Part shown: piece by piece, positions 34,293 through 45,433 of the stretch
Numbering within the stretch: the stretch's first letter is position 1
Layout: each line of letters begins with the position of its first letter
Assembly (NCBI GenBank): GCA_037355855.1
Contig: CM074763.1
Coordinates: 5,518,001 to 5,582,000, forward strand
DNA length: 64,000 nt
Origin: Pseudo-nitzschia pungens
Lineage: Eukaryota; Bacillariophyta; Bacillariophyceae; Bacillariales; Bacillariaceae
Direction: 5' to 3'
The notes under the pieces: model-generated
What the model was told of the DNA's origin: nothing
What the model saw: only the letters and a program-made list of their open reading frames with translations
The model's database searches: none
Made by a program: the position numbers and the translations under genes

Positions 34293-36150
34293 ATGTGCAA
34301 GCTCACCCTAGATACCGCCGCCACTTCAAGCAACACTCAGTCCCAACAACGGGACCCCGCCCTCGGCTCCAGCGGATCCGAGGTCACCGAGTCTTCCGAT
34401 GACATCGAGCGCGAGGTCTGGGAGTTCATGACGCCCATGAACTGGCACCAGTCCGTCGCCGATCCCAAGTCCATCTTCCGACCCACCTACCAGGCCACCA
34501 TCGATACGCTTCGCAAGACCGCAGAGGAGGGAGGCTACGACTGCATCCTCGAGGTCGGATGCGGAACCGGCGACATCATCGGGGAGATGAACACCCAGCA
34601 GGCGGTCCGGACTTCGGTCGTGAACCTCAAGGAGTTGGAGATGGACAGCGGAAGTGATTCTCCCGTTGCCTGTTGCCGTTGCCGCTCCCGCTTCCAAGGT
34701 CATTCCCTGCATCGGGGTCGACATCAACAAGGAGTTCATCGACTTTTGCAAGGAACAGCATCCCCACGAGTCCTGCGAGTTCGTGGTGGCCGACGCCCTC
34801 AAGCTCCACGAGTGGTGGATCGCCGAGGGACACTCTGTCAGGTATTCCAAGCCCCTCGTCATCTGCGTCAACAACACCCTCAACATCATGCCCCACGAAC
34901 TCCGCGGTGGCGTTGTCGACCAGATGATCGCCGTCGCCGGTGCCGAGGGACTCTGCATGGTCTCCTACTGGAACGGAAACTACTTTTCGCACGCCGTCAT
35001 GAACTATTACAAGAAAAACCCACAGCTCTGCGGAGAGTTCGAGGTCCACAAGCACGTCGACTGGTCCCGATCGATGCTGGTGACGCCCACCAATTACATG
35101 ACGCACTGGCAGACTCCGTCCGAGGTCCAGCAGCTGCTGCGATCCTACGACGTGGACGTCCCCTGCATGGTTGCCGAGGACGACCACTCCATGACCGGCA
35201 AGCCGCACATTCGCTCCGACGCCCTGGCCATTTTCGTCTGGTTCGACCGGACCTCCACTTCCAACGCCAAGGGATACTACGATTCCGACGACGCCCAGAA
35301 CTTTTACTCCAAGATCTGGGGACAGGACGAGCTCCATCTCGGACGCTACGACCTCCTCACCCAAGCCGACAGGGACGGTCTCTCCCTCCAGCAACAAATC
35401 GTCAAGGCCGAGGGACTCCACGAGCTCGAGCTCATCTCCAAGGTCCGCGAGAGCTTTCCCGGGGTCCACGGCCTCCGCGTCGTCGACATGGGCTGCGGAT
35501 TCGGCGGGCTCATCCGACGATTCTACAGGGAGGGACTCGTCTGGAGGGCCACCGGGTGCGACATTTCCCACCGCATGTGCGCCGTCGCCCGCAAGCGCAA
35601 CGCCGAGCTCCTCGGAAAGGACGATCCGGCCACCCTCGAGGTCCTGGCCGAGAGCTGCCTGCAGATGAGCGTCGGAAACGAGTCGGCCGACGTCGTGGTC
35701 AGCGTCGACGCCCTGCTGCACGTCGGACCCGAGCGACAGCGCAAGGCCGTCGCCGAGGCGGCGCGGATGCTCCGACCGGGCGGCTGGATGATCTTCTCCG
35801 ACATTATGCAGGAGGAGACCCTCCGGTGCGAACAAGACATGCAGCCGATCTACGACCGCATCAATCTCACCAAAATGGGGACCGTCTCCAACTACATTTC
35901 CGCCCTGGAAACCTGCGGATTCACCAACATTTCGACCGATCTGCACTCGGAGAACGTCGCGACGCACTACGGACACGTCCTGGCCGTCACGGAGGAAAAG
36001 GGCGCGGAGATCGGTCTGTCGGAACAGTACCTCACCAAGGCCAAGGCGGGACTCAAGGTCTGGAAGGAAAAATCGCCCGGAAACATCGTCTGGGGAATCA
36101 TCTGCGCCCAGAAGACCCACAAGGTCGACCTCGAGACGGTCGGATTCTGA
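34293..36150 (+). CDS. Tandem-domain SAM methyltransferase, probable glycine/sarcosine/dimethylglycine N-methyltransferase
   Basis: Two methyltransferase domains. Domain 1 has motif I LEVGCGTGDIIGEM and, after the junction, IPCIGVDINKEFIDFC, ADALKLHEWW and VICVNNTLNIMP. The bridge is FYSKIWGQDELHLGRYD. Domain 2 has VVDMGCGFGGLIRRF, GCDISHRMCAVAR, VVSVDALLHVGPER, RMLRPGGWMIFSDIMQ and MQPIYDRINLTKMGTVSNYI. The FSDIMQ / PIYDRI-L-GS-like block and IWG-HLG-YD resemble sarcosine/dimethylglycine methyltransferases. Fused enzymes of this kind are known to make glycine betaine, an osmolyte, from glycine. The frame moves +1 near 34605-34698. A 94-bp intron (34605-34698) or a 79-bp one (34620-34698) keeps the frame and ends in CTTCCAAG, but the donors (GTCCGG or GTGAAC) are weak. 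The first choice gives 587 residues. Other substrates are possible. Confidence 0.84.
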
Positions 36151-36848
36151 GCGGGACCGCGCCGGGCAACGCGAATTCCGCAATGCCAACCCGCGCCTGT
36201 CTCTCTATGTCTCTCCCTCTCCGTCTCTCTCGATCCCATTCCTCCGCCCTCCCTTCTATTATTATTTTTTGAACCCCGACTCCTCACCGACCCGGTTTTG
36301 CGGAGCGTGACCTGTGCCACGCGACGCGGAACTCGGGGAAACGCAAACCAAACCAAACAGAAAAGAACCAACCGGCACGAGTACACGTATGTCGTTTGTA
36401 CGTATCAGTTGTCTTGGATGGTGTAGTATTCGTGCCTCTAGCTAGAAGGTCTAACCAATAGACTGGTTCGCTCCATCTGCCCTGCCTGTCGTACCCGTAC
36501 CCTGCAGTCTCTCCTCCTTTCCATGCATTCACATTCACACACACACACATTCACACACCCTCTTACGCATCTGCTGCACACGAGATACGAATTTGATTTG
36601 AATATATTAAGTTAAAACATTAATTATTACACGCATTCAATCAATACTTCGTAATAAATATTAGTCATATATTATTATTTTAATAATTATGAAGATGACA
36701 CGTAACAACAACCAACTGCACGTAACTGTCTGCACTTTGTTGGAACAAGAAAAGGATTTGGATACTCCGCTTCGCAAGCGCATGGGAACATTTCAACCGA
36801 ACAACGGATCGTGCGTCGTGTCAAGGTTACCCTCATTCATTCAGTCAT
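36151..36848. other. Intergenic between convergent genes
   Basis: 3' flanks; CTCTCT-rich tract at 36201-36235 and a CACA run near 36535-36555. No gene seen. Confidence 0.55.
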
Positions 36849-38064
36849 TCACACACTCGAAGCATCAGCAGCGGCAGCAGCAGCGGCAGCATCACGATCA
36901 TCGCTCTTGGTGTCGCCATTCGTCTCGTTGCCGCTGCCGCTGTTCTTCTCGTCGCCACAGCTCCGACTACTAGAGCTTCCACCACCCTCCTCCTCGTCAT
37001 CGACGTTCTCGTCATCGTCGACGACGGTGTTCTCGTTTCTAGCACCTCCGACGGTCTCCGTCTCCGTCTCACTGTTTGTTGTTGTTGGCGCCTTGTTTGG
37101 GTTCGTCGCAATAGTATTGTTGTTGTTGTTGCTGCTGCTGCTGTTGTTGGCGTTGGCACGCGCGTTGGTGTCGAGGTCGGCATTGACGTGAACGTTCCCG
37201 GCGCCGTACAGCTGAACATGGTCCGGCAGATGACCGTGGACTCGCTCGTACCACAAAAGATACATCCTCGGGAACACCAAAAAGATGGCCGGACCCACTG
37301 ATTGCACCAAGACAAGTAGTTGCGTACTAATTAGAATGGCTGCTCGCACCGCGCCTTCGGATTTCCATTCTATTCTGGTAGCAGCATGAATTAACCAGTA
37401 AGTGAAAATCACGAATCTCAAAACCTCCCACCTCAGAATTCTTCGGGTGTCTCCAACAGATTCCTTCACATGTCGAAGGCTCCAGGCAAAAACCGAAACG
37501 GCAACTGCCATTGACTGAAGGGTCAAAAACCACAACAAGTCAAAGACGAGATTTCTTGAGAAGCATTCTGCAGAGGGATCGAGTTCCTTCCCGTCTTCCG
37601 CAGCAATCTTACGGTTATTTGCGATTTTGATTGCGACTGCAATTTCATCGAAAGTGCGAAGCACCACTGGCAAAGTAAGACCAACCAAAAAGGGAGCGAT
37701 GATGCGCCGCGCAAGAACTGTTTGGTTACGACGGAATTGCATCACTTTGTAGACCCGATACAGCTTCAAAAAGAGGATTGTTTCCACGATATATTGGCCA
37801 ATTGTGTAAGACCATACATAGATGGCGATGATCACTCTGCACTCCAAGTTGAAATTGTCGAGAATAGATGAACGTGTTTTCAACACAGCCATCTGATAAA
37901 ACACTTCTCCAACCAGTACAAATCAATGATCCGAAGCACATGACAGCTAGCATTCGAGGTTGCCCCATCGCAACGATTGATTCGTACCGAAACCAAAAGA
38001 GAAAGATCATGGATCCAACACTGACAATCGTGGCGATAATGTCAAACGAAATGTACACAGACAA
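36849..38064 (-). CDS. Seven-helix receptor-like membrane protein (class C GPCR-like), 5' end unresolved
   Basis: Seven hydrophobic helices can be counted: FDIIATIVSVGSMIFLFWF, MLAVMCFGSLI, IAIYVWSYTIGQYIVETILF, IIAPFLVGLTLPVVL, LLWFLTLQSMAVAVSVFAW, LRFVIFTYWLIHAA and ILISTQLLVLVQSVGPAIF. The order and the loop RYESIVAMGQPRM before helix 2 recall the 7TM part of class C (GABA-B/glutamate-like) receptors, which are numerous in diatoms; the match is weak. A long Asn/Thr/Asp/Ser/Ala-rich cytoplasmic tail follows. The frame opens at a TTG near 38064 with no ATG, so the start and any ligand-binding domain are upstream or lost. The frame moves +1 near 37915 in helix 2 (GSLI to LVGEVFYQMAV). Confidence 0.7.
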
Positions 38065-38956
38065 AGCTAAGAAGCGTCTCTTCTTCGGAAAATGTTGGTG
38101 TTGGTGTTGGTGCGAATGTTTCCATTTTCATCGTGCCGGTAATGAATGCGAGTGCGAGTGCGAGTGCGAGTGCGAATGCGAATGCGAGTTCTAGTACTAC
38201 GGCGAGTACGGTGGTGTCGTTTGTCGGTCGGTCAGTCAATGTGTTCGACACTTTTCCGCCTGGGATTGCACCAAGATCTACGGGTTTTCCTATCGCACTG
38301 GTGCGCTGGTGAGCTGATGGCTGATGGCCGAAAGCTCTTTTGCTGTCCGATTGCTGTCTGCTGCGATGAAAACTGCACTCACGGAACCAACAAACGCAAA
38401 GTGTTCTTGCAATGGTGATGCATTCCGAGCACGCTTCGGGTAAGGTTTACTGTACCGTACAAGGCACGAGTAAGGTTTACCGGTTGGACTTCCACTGCAT
38501 CTATAGGATGCAGTACCGGTACTCTTACCAGTACGAGTAAGGTTTACCTTACTTGCCAATGTACTGTACGTACACACTCGTCAGAGATTGCCATAATGAA
38601 TAACAACCATGTGGTAAGAAAGATAAGTTACCGCACGGTAAATGAAATAAATAATGAAGTAAATGATGAAATACTCGCAATTGTGACAATAGCTCGACAT
38701 TGTTTCATGTTTGATCGACAAGGGCCGTTCGGGGGTTGGTCGAATTGAGAATACTCGTACTCGTAAGGCTTACTTCCCAAAAACAAAGGCTTGTAAGGAG
38801 GTTCCAAGAAACCTACGGTATCTTGCTCGTAATCTTACCGTGTTGGTACGTACAGTGAATAGAATCAATCATTTAAAACGCAACTTCTTCATTATTTCAA
38901 ATTCCAAATCAATCAAAATCAACGGAATCTTGTTGGGCAAGACGCAGGACGCAGCA

Positions 38957-38995
<39 letters not shown>

Positions 38996-40214
38996 AACCG
39001 CAGCATGCGGGTGGGGACACGCCCGCCTCCTACCGGCACACCCACCCCTGTGTACTTGTACTCGTAAGGGTACTTCCCACGTGCGCCGTGACGCGACGAG
39101 CACTACGGATGTCCTATGCGAGGAAGGTGATCCCGATGGTAGGTGCGTAAGAAGGCTCACCTCGTTGTCCCTCGGCCAACACCAAGCCAACGACGAACGA
39201 GGAGTGTGCGTGCGTGCGTGCGCGTGGGTGTATGTGCGTGTGTGTTCCCGTGGGAGCGAATCCATCGACCAAACTCTGCCTTACCGACCCTCCATCCCAC
39301 AGACACCACACCCCAACTACGGCGAACCGCCACTCCCATCCCCACTTCAACACCCGGTGCGTTTGGAGGTGCCGGGCGAGCCCCCCTCCCGATGCACTAC
39401 CGTACCGTAAGTTACTACACATACCACCCAGCAGCGCTCGAACAAAGAAAACAATACACGTACTATTATACCGTACTGCGGTGCGGTACAAACAACACGT
39501 GCTCACCCCATCCCCCCGAGCTACGGTATGGAGACAAGATCTGGCTGCCACCTTCACACATGCATGGTGATGCTGGCAGCATTTTTTTAGGAATGAATCA
39601 ATCAATCAATCAATCAATCAATCCGATCGCACCTCTTCCCGTTCGGGTGTCTTTCGCCGGTCGGTCGCACCTCCATTCCCCTTTCACGGTCACGTGTCGC
39701 CGATCACACCCACCCGATCTTCCCATTACTTGTTATTATTATTATTTGTCGTGCTGGATGCTTTTCAACGCTACCGTACCGTAGGGTATCACAAGAGTTC
39801 TCCGCGATGGCCCCGTCCATCGATCCATTCATCCACAACACAACACAACACACCAAAACTCTGTAGATGCTATGCCACCCGTAGTCTTAAAACTCTATCT
39901 CAAACTTACATTGGCGTTATACATTACGAACTAAGTATTCCTCATGTCGCGAAAAAGACAAAATTTAGACTATGGACAGGACGCGTTGCGCATCAACCTG
40001 CGCAACGCAACGGGACGCAAGAATCGACGGACCCACCCACCACGCCCGATCCAAGCGATGACGATCGTTCGAATCAATCCATCCATCCATCGACGCCGAT
40101 TATTCGAGACAATGATGATAATCGGACGGCAACTCCACGGGGTGAAACGCAACCGACACGCACGCACGCACCCGAACGGAAGGACGCGACCGACTCACTC
40201 CCGCTTCTATCTAT
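38065..40214. other. Intergenic with microsatellites
   Basis: Holds (GAGTGC)n at 38146-38190, GTAAGGTTTAC words at 38440-38560 and 38765-38850, and (AC)n at 38960-38995. Also (AATC)n at 39596-39620 and ACACA runs near 39836-39852. Overlapping frames on both strands look non-coding. A 5' exon of the receptor gene may lie within about 38100-38250. Confidence 0.5.
38960..38995. repeat. (AC)n dinucleotide microsatellite
   Basis: About seventeen uninterrupted CA units. Confidence 0.95.
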
Positions 40215-40767
40215 CTAGGATGTGACGGAGGAGCTCGATGTCGAGGTGCCCGAGCTGGTGCTGCCCGATGTGGGGGCCGCGGTGGGAGCCGATGTGGGGG
40301 CGGCGGTGGGAGCCGCGGACGGTGCCGCCGACGGTGCCGCGGACGGTGCCGCCGACGGTGCCGCGGAGGGGACCTCCGTGGTGGCGGACTTCTTGGGCGA
40401 CTTGATCTTCTTAGGGCGACTTGGACTTGGGAGCCTTGGTGGGCTTTTTGGTGGGCTTTTTGGTGGGCTTTTTGGTGGGGGCCTTGTTTTTCTTTGCCTT
40501 CTTGAGGCCGCGGGCGACGTTGGTGTTCTATGGAACGGCATTGCATGCATTGCAGAGAGATGGGGGATTTGATCGATCCATGATATTCATTCAACCGATC
40601 GATCGGGTCAGAATCACTACCGAGACGAACGCAAGACGGAACGCAAACGAATACAACCGCGAGACGATCGACGCTGCGTTACTTACGTCGACTAGGACGC
40701 TTTCCTGAGCGCTTGCAGCGACGGCAAGGCAGACGAGGATGGAAGCGATGATCTGGAAAGACTTCAT
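40215..40767 (-). CDS. Small secreted Lys/Pro/Thr then Pro/Ala/Ser-rich protein, with an in-frame stop and +1 continuation
   Basis: Exon 1 (40767-40687) encodes MKSFQIIASILVCLAVAASA, a clear signal peptide, then QESVLVD. The 159-bp intron (40528-40686) has GTAAGT and TTCCATAG and is phase 0. Exon 2 reads NTNVARGLKKAKKNKAPTKK, further PTKK units, KAPKSKSP, then TAA at 40413-40411. One base further on, the +1 frame continues the same composition: KKIKSPKKSATTEV, then PSAA repeats and a Ser/Thr tail ending at 40215. Without a shift the product has 65 residues; with it, about 130. Such proteins in diatoms are extracellular or cell-wall associated. The Lys-rich repeats could bind silica or polysaccharide, but that is speculation. 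Confidence 0.72.
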
Positions 40768-43700
40768 GTTCTTGGCTTTTGGATGGAGTGAAAGAACAGT
40801 ACCGGTACGGTATCACCGTCAAAAAATTATACGAAGTTTCGGATTGATTAATAATTTTTTCTAAAAAGGAGTGGATTTCAAAGACACATTATTATTACTA
40901 TTATAGTGCTACGTACCTCACCGGTAATTACCGTACCGGTAAGTAACTTATATCCACAGAACCACTTCGCAATCGGCTATTCAAAACGGCATCGTGACTG
41001 TTCAGTCCATCGGCACTCCGTCAGCCGTGAAGCTGTTCAACTTCATCAATATTTCAAATTCAATACGGTACAGTAACCTTACCAGGTACAACAGTAAGCT
41101 TTACAGTAAGATCTTTTTACTGCAGTAATTAGTCCGGGTATGTTAATTTTTACCGTAACATAATTTTCAGCAGGTCTTGCTGGATAAGAATTGCCTAAAA
41201 ATACTGCACATACTTCTAGTTTTTAGTCAATGGAAGATCATTTTGAATCCCATAAGGATTTGTCATCGAGATCAACGGAATGTCCTCGTTTCCGTTGTAC
41301 CAAGTAAAGGACTGTTTGCGCACTAAAAACGAATGCAGTCGTGCCGATCATTGAAAGTTGTGCGATTAGGACTTTCATACCGGTAAGTTACTTGTTTCAT
41401 ACATGTGTAACACGTCGCAATCCCCACGAGCCTTTTGGATGTTCTGAATGACTGGCTCAGCAACGGGGTCGAAATACAAAAAATGATGATAAGCCCGTTG
41501 CGAAGCATAACAAATACCGGTGGGAGATCAAAATACCGTAGGTATTTTGATCAAAATTATTCCGAGTAAACATTGTTCAAAAATTGAAAAATATGCTCGT
41601 ACGTAATTACCGTACACTCTTACGCCGCAAGCCGTGTCTTTGGCGCGCAATTGTTGTCTTTGGAGCGCAATTGTCATTTGTGCAGAAAAGGACCTCAGGA
41701 GAAAAACAATCTCAAAACAAAAAGTGAGGTTTCGGGAAGTTACGTAAGACTTACTCATGGTTCTAATAGAAACTACTTGTAATGTGAGTACTAAGTAACC
41801 TTAATACGTAAGGTTACAGGTAAGGTACGTGAGAGCAATGAAAATCGCAGTGTTTGTTTTTGAATCCCAGCATTGACCACAGAAAAGAAGCTCTGGAGGA
41901 AATTGTTTTGCTTCGTCTTGTTATTACTACTACTATTACAAAGAACTTCATACGAAGTACAGTACTGGTTGGACTCCGCTCCATACGAATACAGACGAAT
42001 ACCGTACACACTTGTCGCCCACTGGCAGGGATGAAGAACAACAAGAACCATAGAAGAAAATGTGAACTGAGAACAGCTCAACATTTTTTCGGATTGGTGT
42101 ACTCGTACTAGTAGTAGCAGTTTTAGTCGGTTCTTATTCTACTACTAGTACTACTAGTAATCTCAACACTTGTTGTTTCTGGGAATGCACGCACTCCGCA
42201 CCATTATCTAGTAGCAGAACCACTAGATACCCGGCCCTTCAGTTAGTAGTAAGTAACGTGCGATAGTACAGTTTTATGATTTTGAGCTGCTAATACCATT
42301 GCAGTGTTGTATTCCTGGATGCCATAGTTGTACTACTACTCCTCGAAAGGTGTGAGAGATACCAGCACATGCAGTGCTATCTTAGAACTATCTTTTGTAT
42401 GTACAGCACAAACAGTGGTGTAGCGCTCGCATTACACCCCTCACAGCAAGCCAGCTAGTAGCTAGTAGTAGCAGCAGTATGGATGGGGTAGTACAGAAAA
42501 CTCACTACTTTTCTGTTCTTTTCTTTTTTTGAAAACAACATACTAGTACTTTATTCCCTTAAAAATGATTGACAAGCATTGCTGTTATGAAGAAAGAAAA
42601 TGTTATACCCTAGTATGATTGTATTGCAGGAGCAGAGACAGTACTACTAGTACACATACAAGAAAGGAAAACCAACAAAAAAATAACTACTTTGTAATTA
42701 TTGATTGCCGAGTTCTTTACAATCTTAGATATACTAGCTATCCCACACTTCAAACAATATGCCTTCCCCACCATAATGCATACCACTAATCACCAACAAC
42801 CTTGGAAAATTGTGGAATAGATCAAATGTCGTATGCCAATGGCCAGGTAAACACTGTGACAAACAAAACCCCCATACATAGTAGTAGTAGTAATAATACT
42901 AAAAGACCTGAGCTAGGGACAAAAAGTTCAACTTTTTCTCCGGAATCGTCATTGACAACCTCCTCATTGTTGGTTGCCTCCAAACTTAGAATATCATACA
43001 GGTGCTTTCCGATGACAATGGGGTAAAATCTTAGTATCTGCTGTGAATGAAGTACATGCTCACAGCAAAAAAGTCGGTGAAAGCAAAAACTTGTTGCATC
43101 AGGTAAGATTACTACTTGTTGGATCAGGTGATCCGTGAAAAAGACAGTCACCGGTGGTGGTGGTGCCAATGAAATGGGAATGGGAGAAACGCCGAGCCGA
43201 AACAATGCGGCACAGTATGATGTTCCGGTAGTAGCAAAGCGCGACGCAACGAGGTTCAGAGCTGCGGGGGTAGTGGTAATTAGTAATTACGAGGCAATAC
43301 CACCAACACAACACAACACAGCACAACAACGAGGACCGCAGAATTGGCGACACGAGATTTGGACTTTTTCACGCACCAATAATTGTTTGGTGTTCTCTCT
43401 CTCTCTCAACAATGATGATTCATTCCGACCGCTGCCATCGCGCAAAGCCCGTCCGAGGAGGAACGAACGAATCGGACACGAATTTCGAGAGAACCACGCC
43501 GCAAACAGCCGCCTTTCGATGGTGTTGATGCGCGGGGTAAAACGTTCGGCTTCTTCCTCGCAACCGGAGCGGTTCGTCATCGGGGGAGCCCGTGATTTTG
43601 ATTCCCATTCCGTGCGAGAAGAGCAAACCATAAAGATGCGGGAACGAGATGCGTTCCGAGCGAGACAATGAAAGCGTGGGGGTGGTCGAGGTGAAATCGA

Positions 43701-44106
43701 AACGCGGTGGCACGAGAGTAAGGTTACGCGTAGAATATTCGATGCAGTGCTAGCTAGTTTACAAAGGACCGTGAGCAATTTCTCGAACCCCCGAAACGAG
43801 TGACGATTGCATTGCCCAATCGACGACCCCGACGGATCCACGGGAAACGCAATGGATCATCGGTGCTTGGTTCGCACGCGCGAATTCTCGCTGCACACGC
43901 GAGATGCTCATCCTCCCGCGGCACACCGCGCCCCGGCAAAAAAACGAGGCGAACCAAGAACTCCCTCCCTCGTCCCCGCGAGGCGACGAGGAATGTTTCG
44001 ATCGCGCAGTGCGGTGCAAGTGCGTTGTACTAGTGTTCCTCACCACTTGTTCGTGTTTCGTGTTCGTGTTTGTGTTCGTGTTCGCGCCGACGCTCGCTCC
44101 CACCGC
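40768..44106. other. Long intergenic region, no convincing gene
   Basis: 3.3 kb, AT-richer, with frequent TAACCTTAC/GTAAGG words (41075-41115, 41375-41395, 41795-41835) and ACTAGTACT tracts (42103-42165, 42465-42480, 42640-42655, 42880-42895). A plus-strand frame at 43135-43671 is open for 178 codons but has no recognisable family and overlaps equally long minus-strand frames, so I do not call it. GTGTTCGTGTT repeats at 44043-44090 precede the hydrolase stop codon. Confidence 0.5.
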
Positions 44107-44428
44107 CTAGAGCTTGGAGATCTCGGTCGCCACAACGTCCACGAATTTCAGGGGTTCGTCGAGGTAGACCGGGTGCTTGCCCTCGAGCTCGTAGACGGTC
44201 GCGCCCGCGTGCTTCCCCAGTTTCTCCGAAACGGTCCTGCCCTTTCCGTCGCGGTTGCCGTACACGGCCGCCACGGCCAAAGAGGGGGCGGCGGCGGTGT
44301 CATTCCATCGCCATCGCGGTTAGGGCGGAGAGGTCCTCCTCCGGGCACTTGAGCACCGCGTAGGACGCCACGGGGATCCACAACCGGAAGTAGTGCGTGA
44401 TTTCGGAGGGCGGCAGCTGGTGCTCCTG

Positions 44429-44459
<31 letters not shown>

Positions 44460-45433
44460 CAGATCCAGCTGGTGACGGACCGACCCGAGGCCGACGGAGT
44501 GACCAGGGCCGTTACCGGGAAGGATCCCACGAGGCCATTCTCTGCGAGATCCTTGAATGCAGCCACCAGCTTGCGGTAGTCCGCCGACACCGGCAGGTCC
44601 ACTGCCGTGACCGAGAGCCAGGGGGTCCGTGTCCCAAAAGCGGAAAGGATCCCGGAGGTCCTCCAGGTTTCCTTGTCAAAGGCCGCCCCGTGCAGCAACA
44701 CGACGTGCTTTGGTTTCCCCCCCCGATGTTTGTCGGTGGCAGCCACGTGGAGGTAGGGGATCCGAAACCCTTCCGTGCCGGAGGTGACGCTCTCGAGGAT
44801 CTCCACCGGATCGTGGTTCGGTGGACTCTGGTGGTGGCGGAAGCGGATCTCGTCGTCGTCGTAGTTTACGGATTCGCGCGTCTTTTGGTCCGGAGGCATC
44901 GCATCGCTTTCGTAAACGCGAGTGTCACCAACCACAATCTCGTTGTGTTTCCCGTTGTTCTCCGGCACGGAAACAATCGCGGGCGCGGTCGCCACCAGGA
45001 TCGCCGTGGCCACCACCACGAGAATGCCGACGCACCAGGCACTCTTCAGCGCCGCCGGCAAGCGGGAGCAAACAAGGCTCGGTCGGGATCGCCGACGTCC
45101 GATGGGCGATCGGTACCAGGCCGGCAACGAGGCACGCGATTGGGGTCGGGGCGAGTAGTAGCGGCGGCTATCGACATCGACATCGCAATCGGAATCGGAA
45201 TCGCAATCGGAATTGAAACCGAAACTGCTACTACCGCCACCACCGCCACCACCACCAGCAGCAGAAGACGAGTGGATGCTGCCCTCCGGCGTGGCCTGGA
45301 TTCGATGGTTGAGTCCCACCATTTCGTGGTGGTCCGCGTGGCTGCCGTAGTCGTCGTTGTCGTTGTCGTTGTCGTAGTCGTTGTCGTTGTCGCTGTCGTC
45401 CTTCAACTGGGGTCGATAGAGAACGAAATTCAT
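44107..45433 (-). CDS. Membrane-anchored alpha/beta hydrolase (ABHD14-like), +1 frame change near the C terminus
   Basis: The first ATG is at 45433 (MNFVLYRPQLKDDSD). The N-terminal 140 residues are Asp/Asn/Gly/Ser-rich. A single helix, WCVGILVVVATAILVATAPA, suggests a type II anchor. The hydrolase domain follows: HVVLLHGAAFDKETWRTSGI, VTAVDLPVSADYRKL, and the nucleophile elbow LVTPSASGRS, as in the SPS-SG elbow of ABHD14. A poly-Asn insert interrupts it near 44440. This frame stops at 44302-44300 (AMAME, TGA). One base downstream the +1 frame supplies the missing catalytic end: AVYGNRDGKGRTVSEKLGKH with Asp, then ELEGKHPVYLDEPLKFVDVV with His, ending at 44107. Both halves belong to one fold, so a shift or a sequence error is needed. 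Substrate unknown. Confidence 0.78.

Noticed and set aside
34627..36189. 520-codon minus-strand frame opposite the methyltransferase
   Set aside because: Shadow caused by GC-rich third positions; all conserved motifs are on the plus strand.
38042..38251. Minus-strand frame with an Ala/Leu-rich run as a signal peptide for the receptor gene
   Set aside because: The Ala/Leu run is a GAGTGC microsatellite read in reverse; connection to the receptor frame would need another unproven frame change.
43135..43671. 178-codon plus-strand frame
   Set aside because: No family, no conserved composition, and equally long frames on the other strand.
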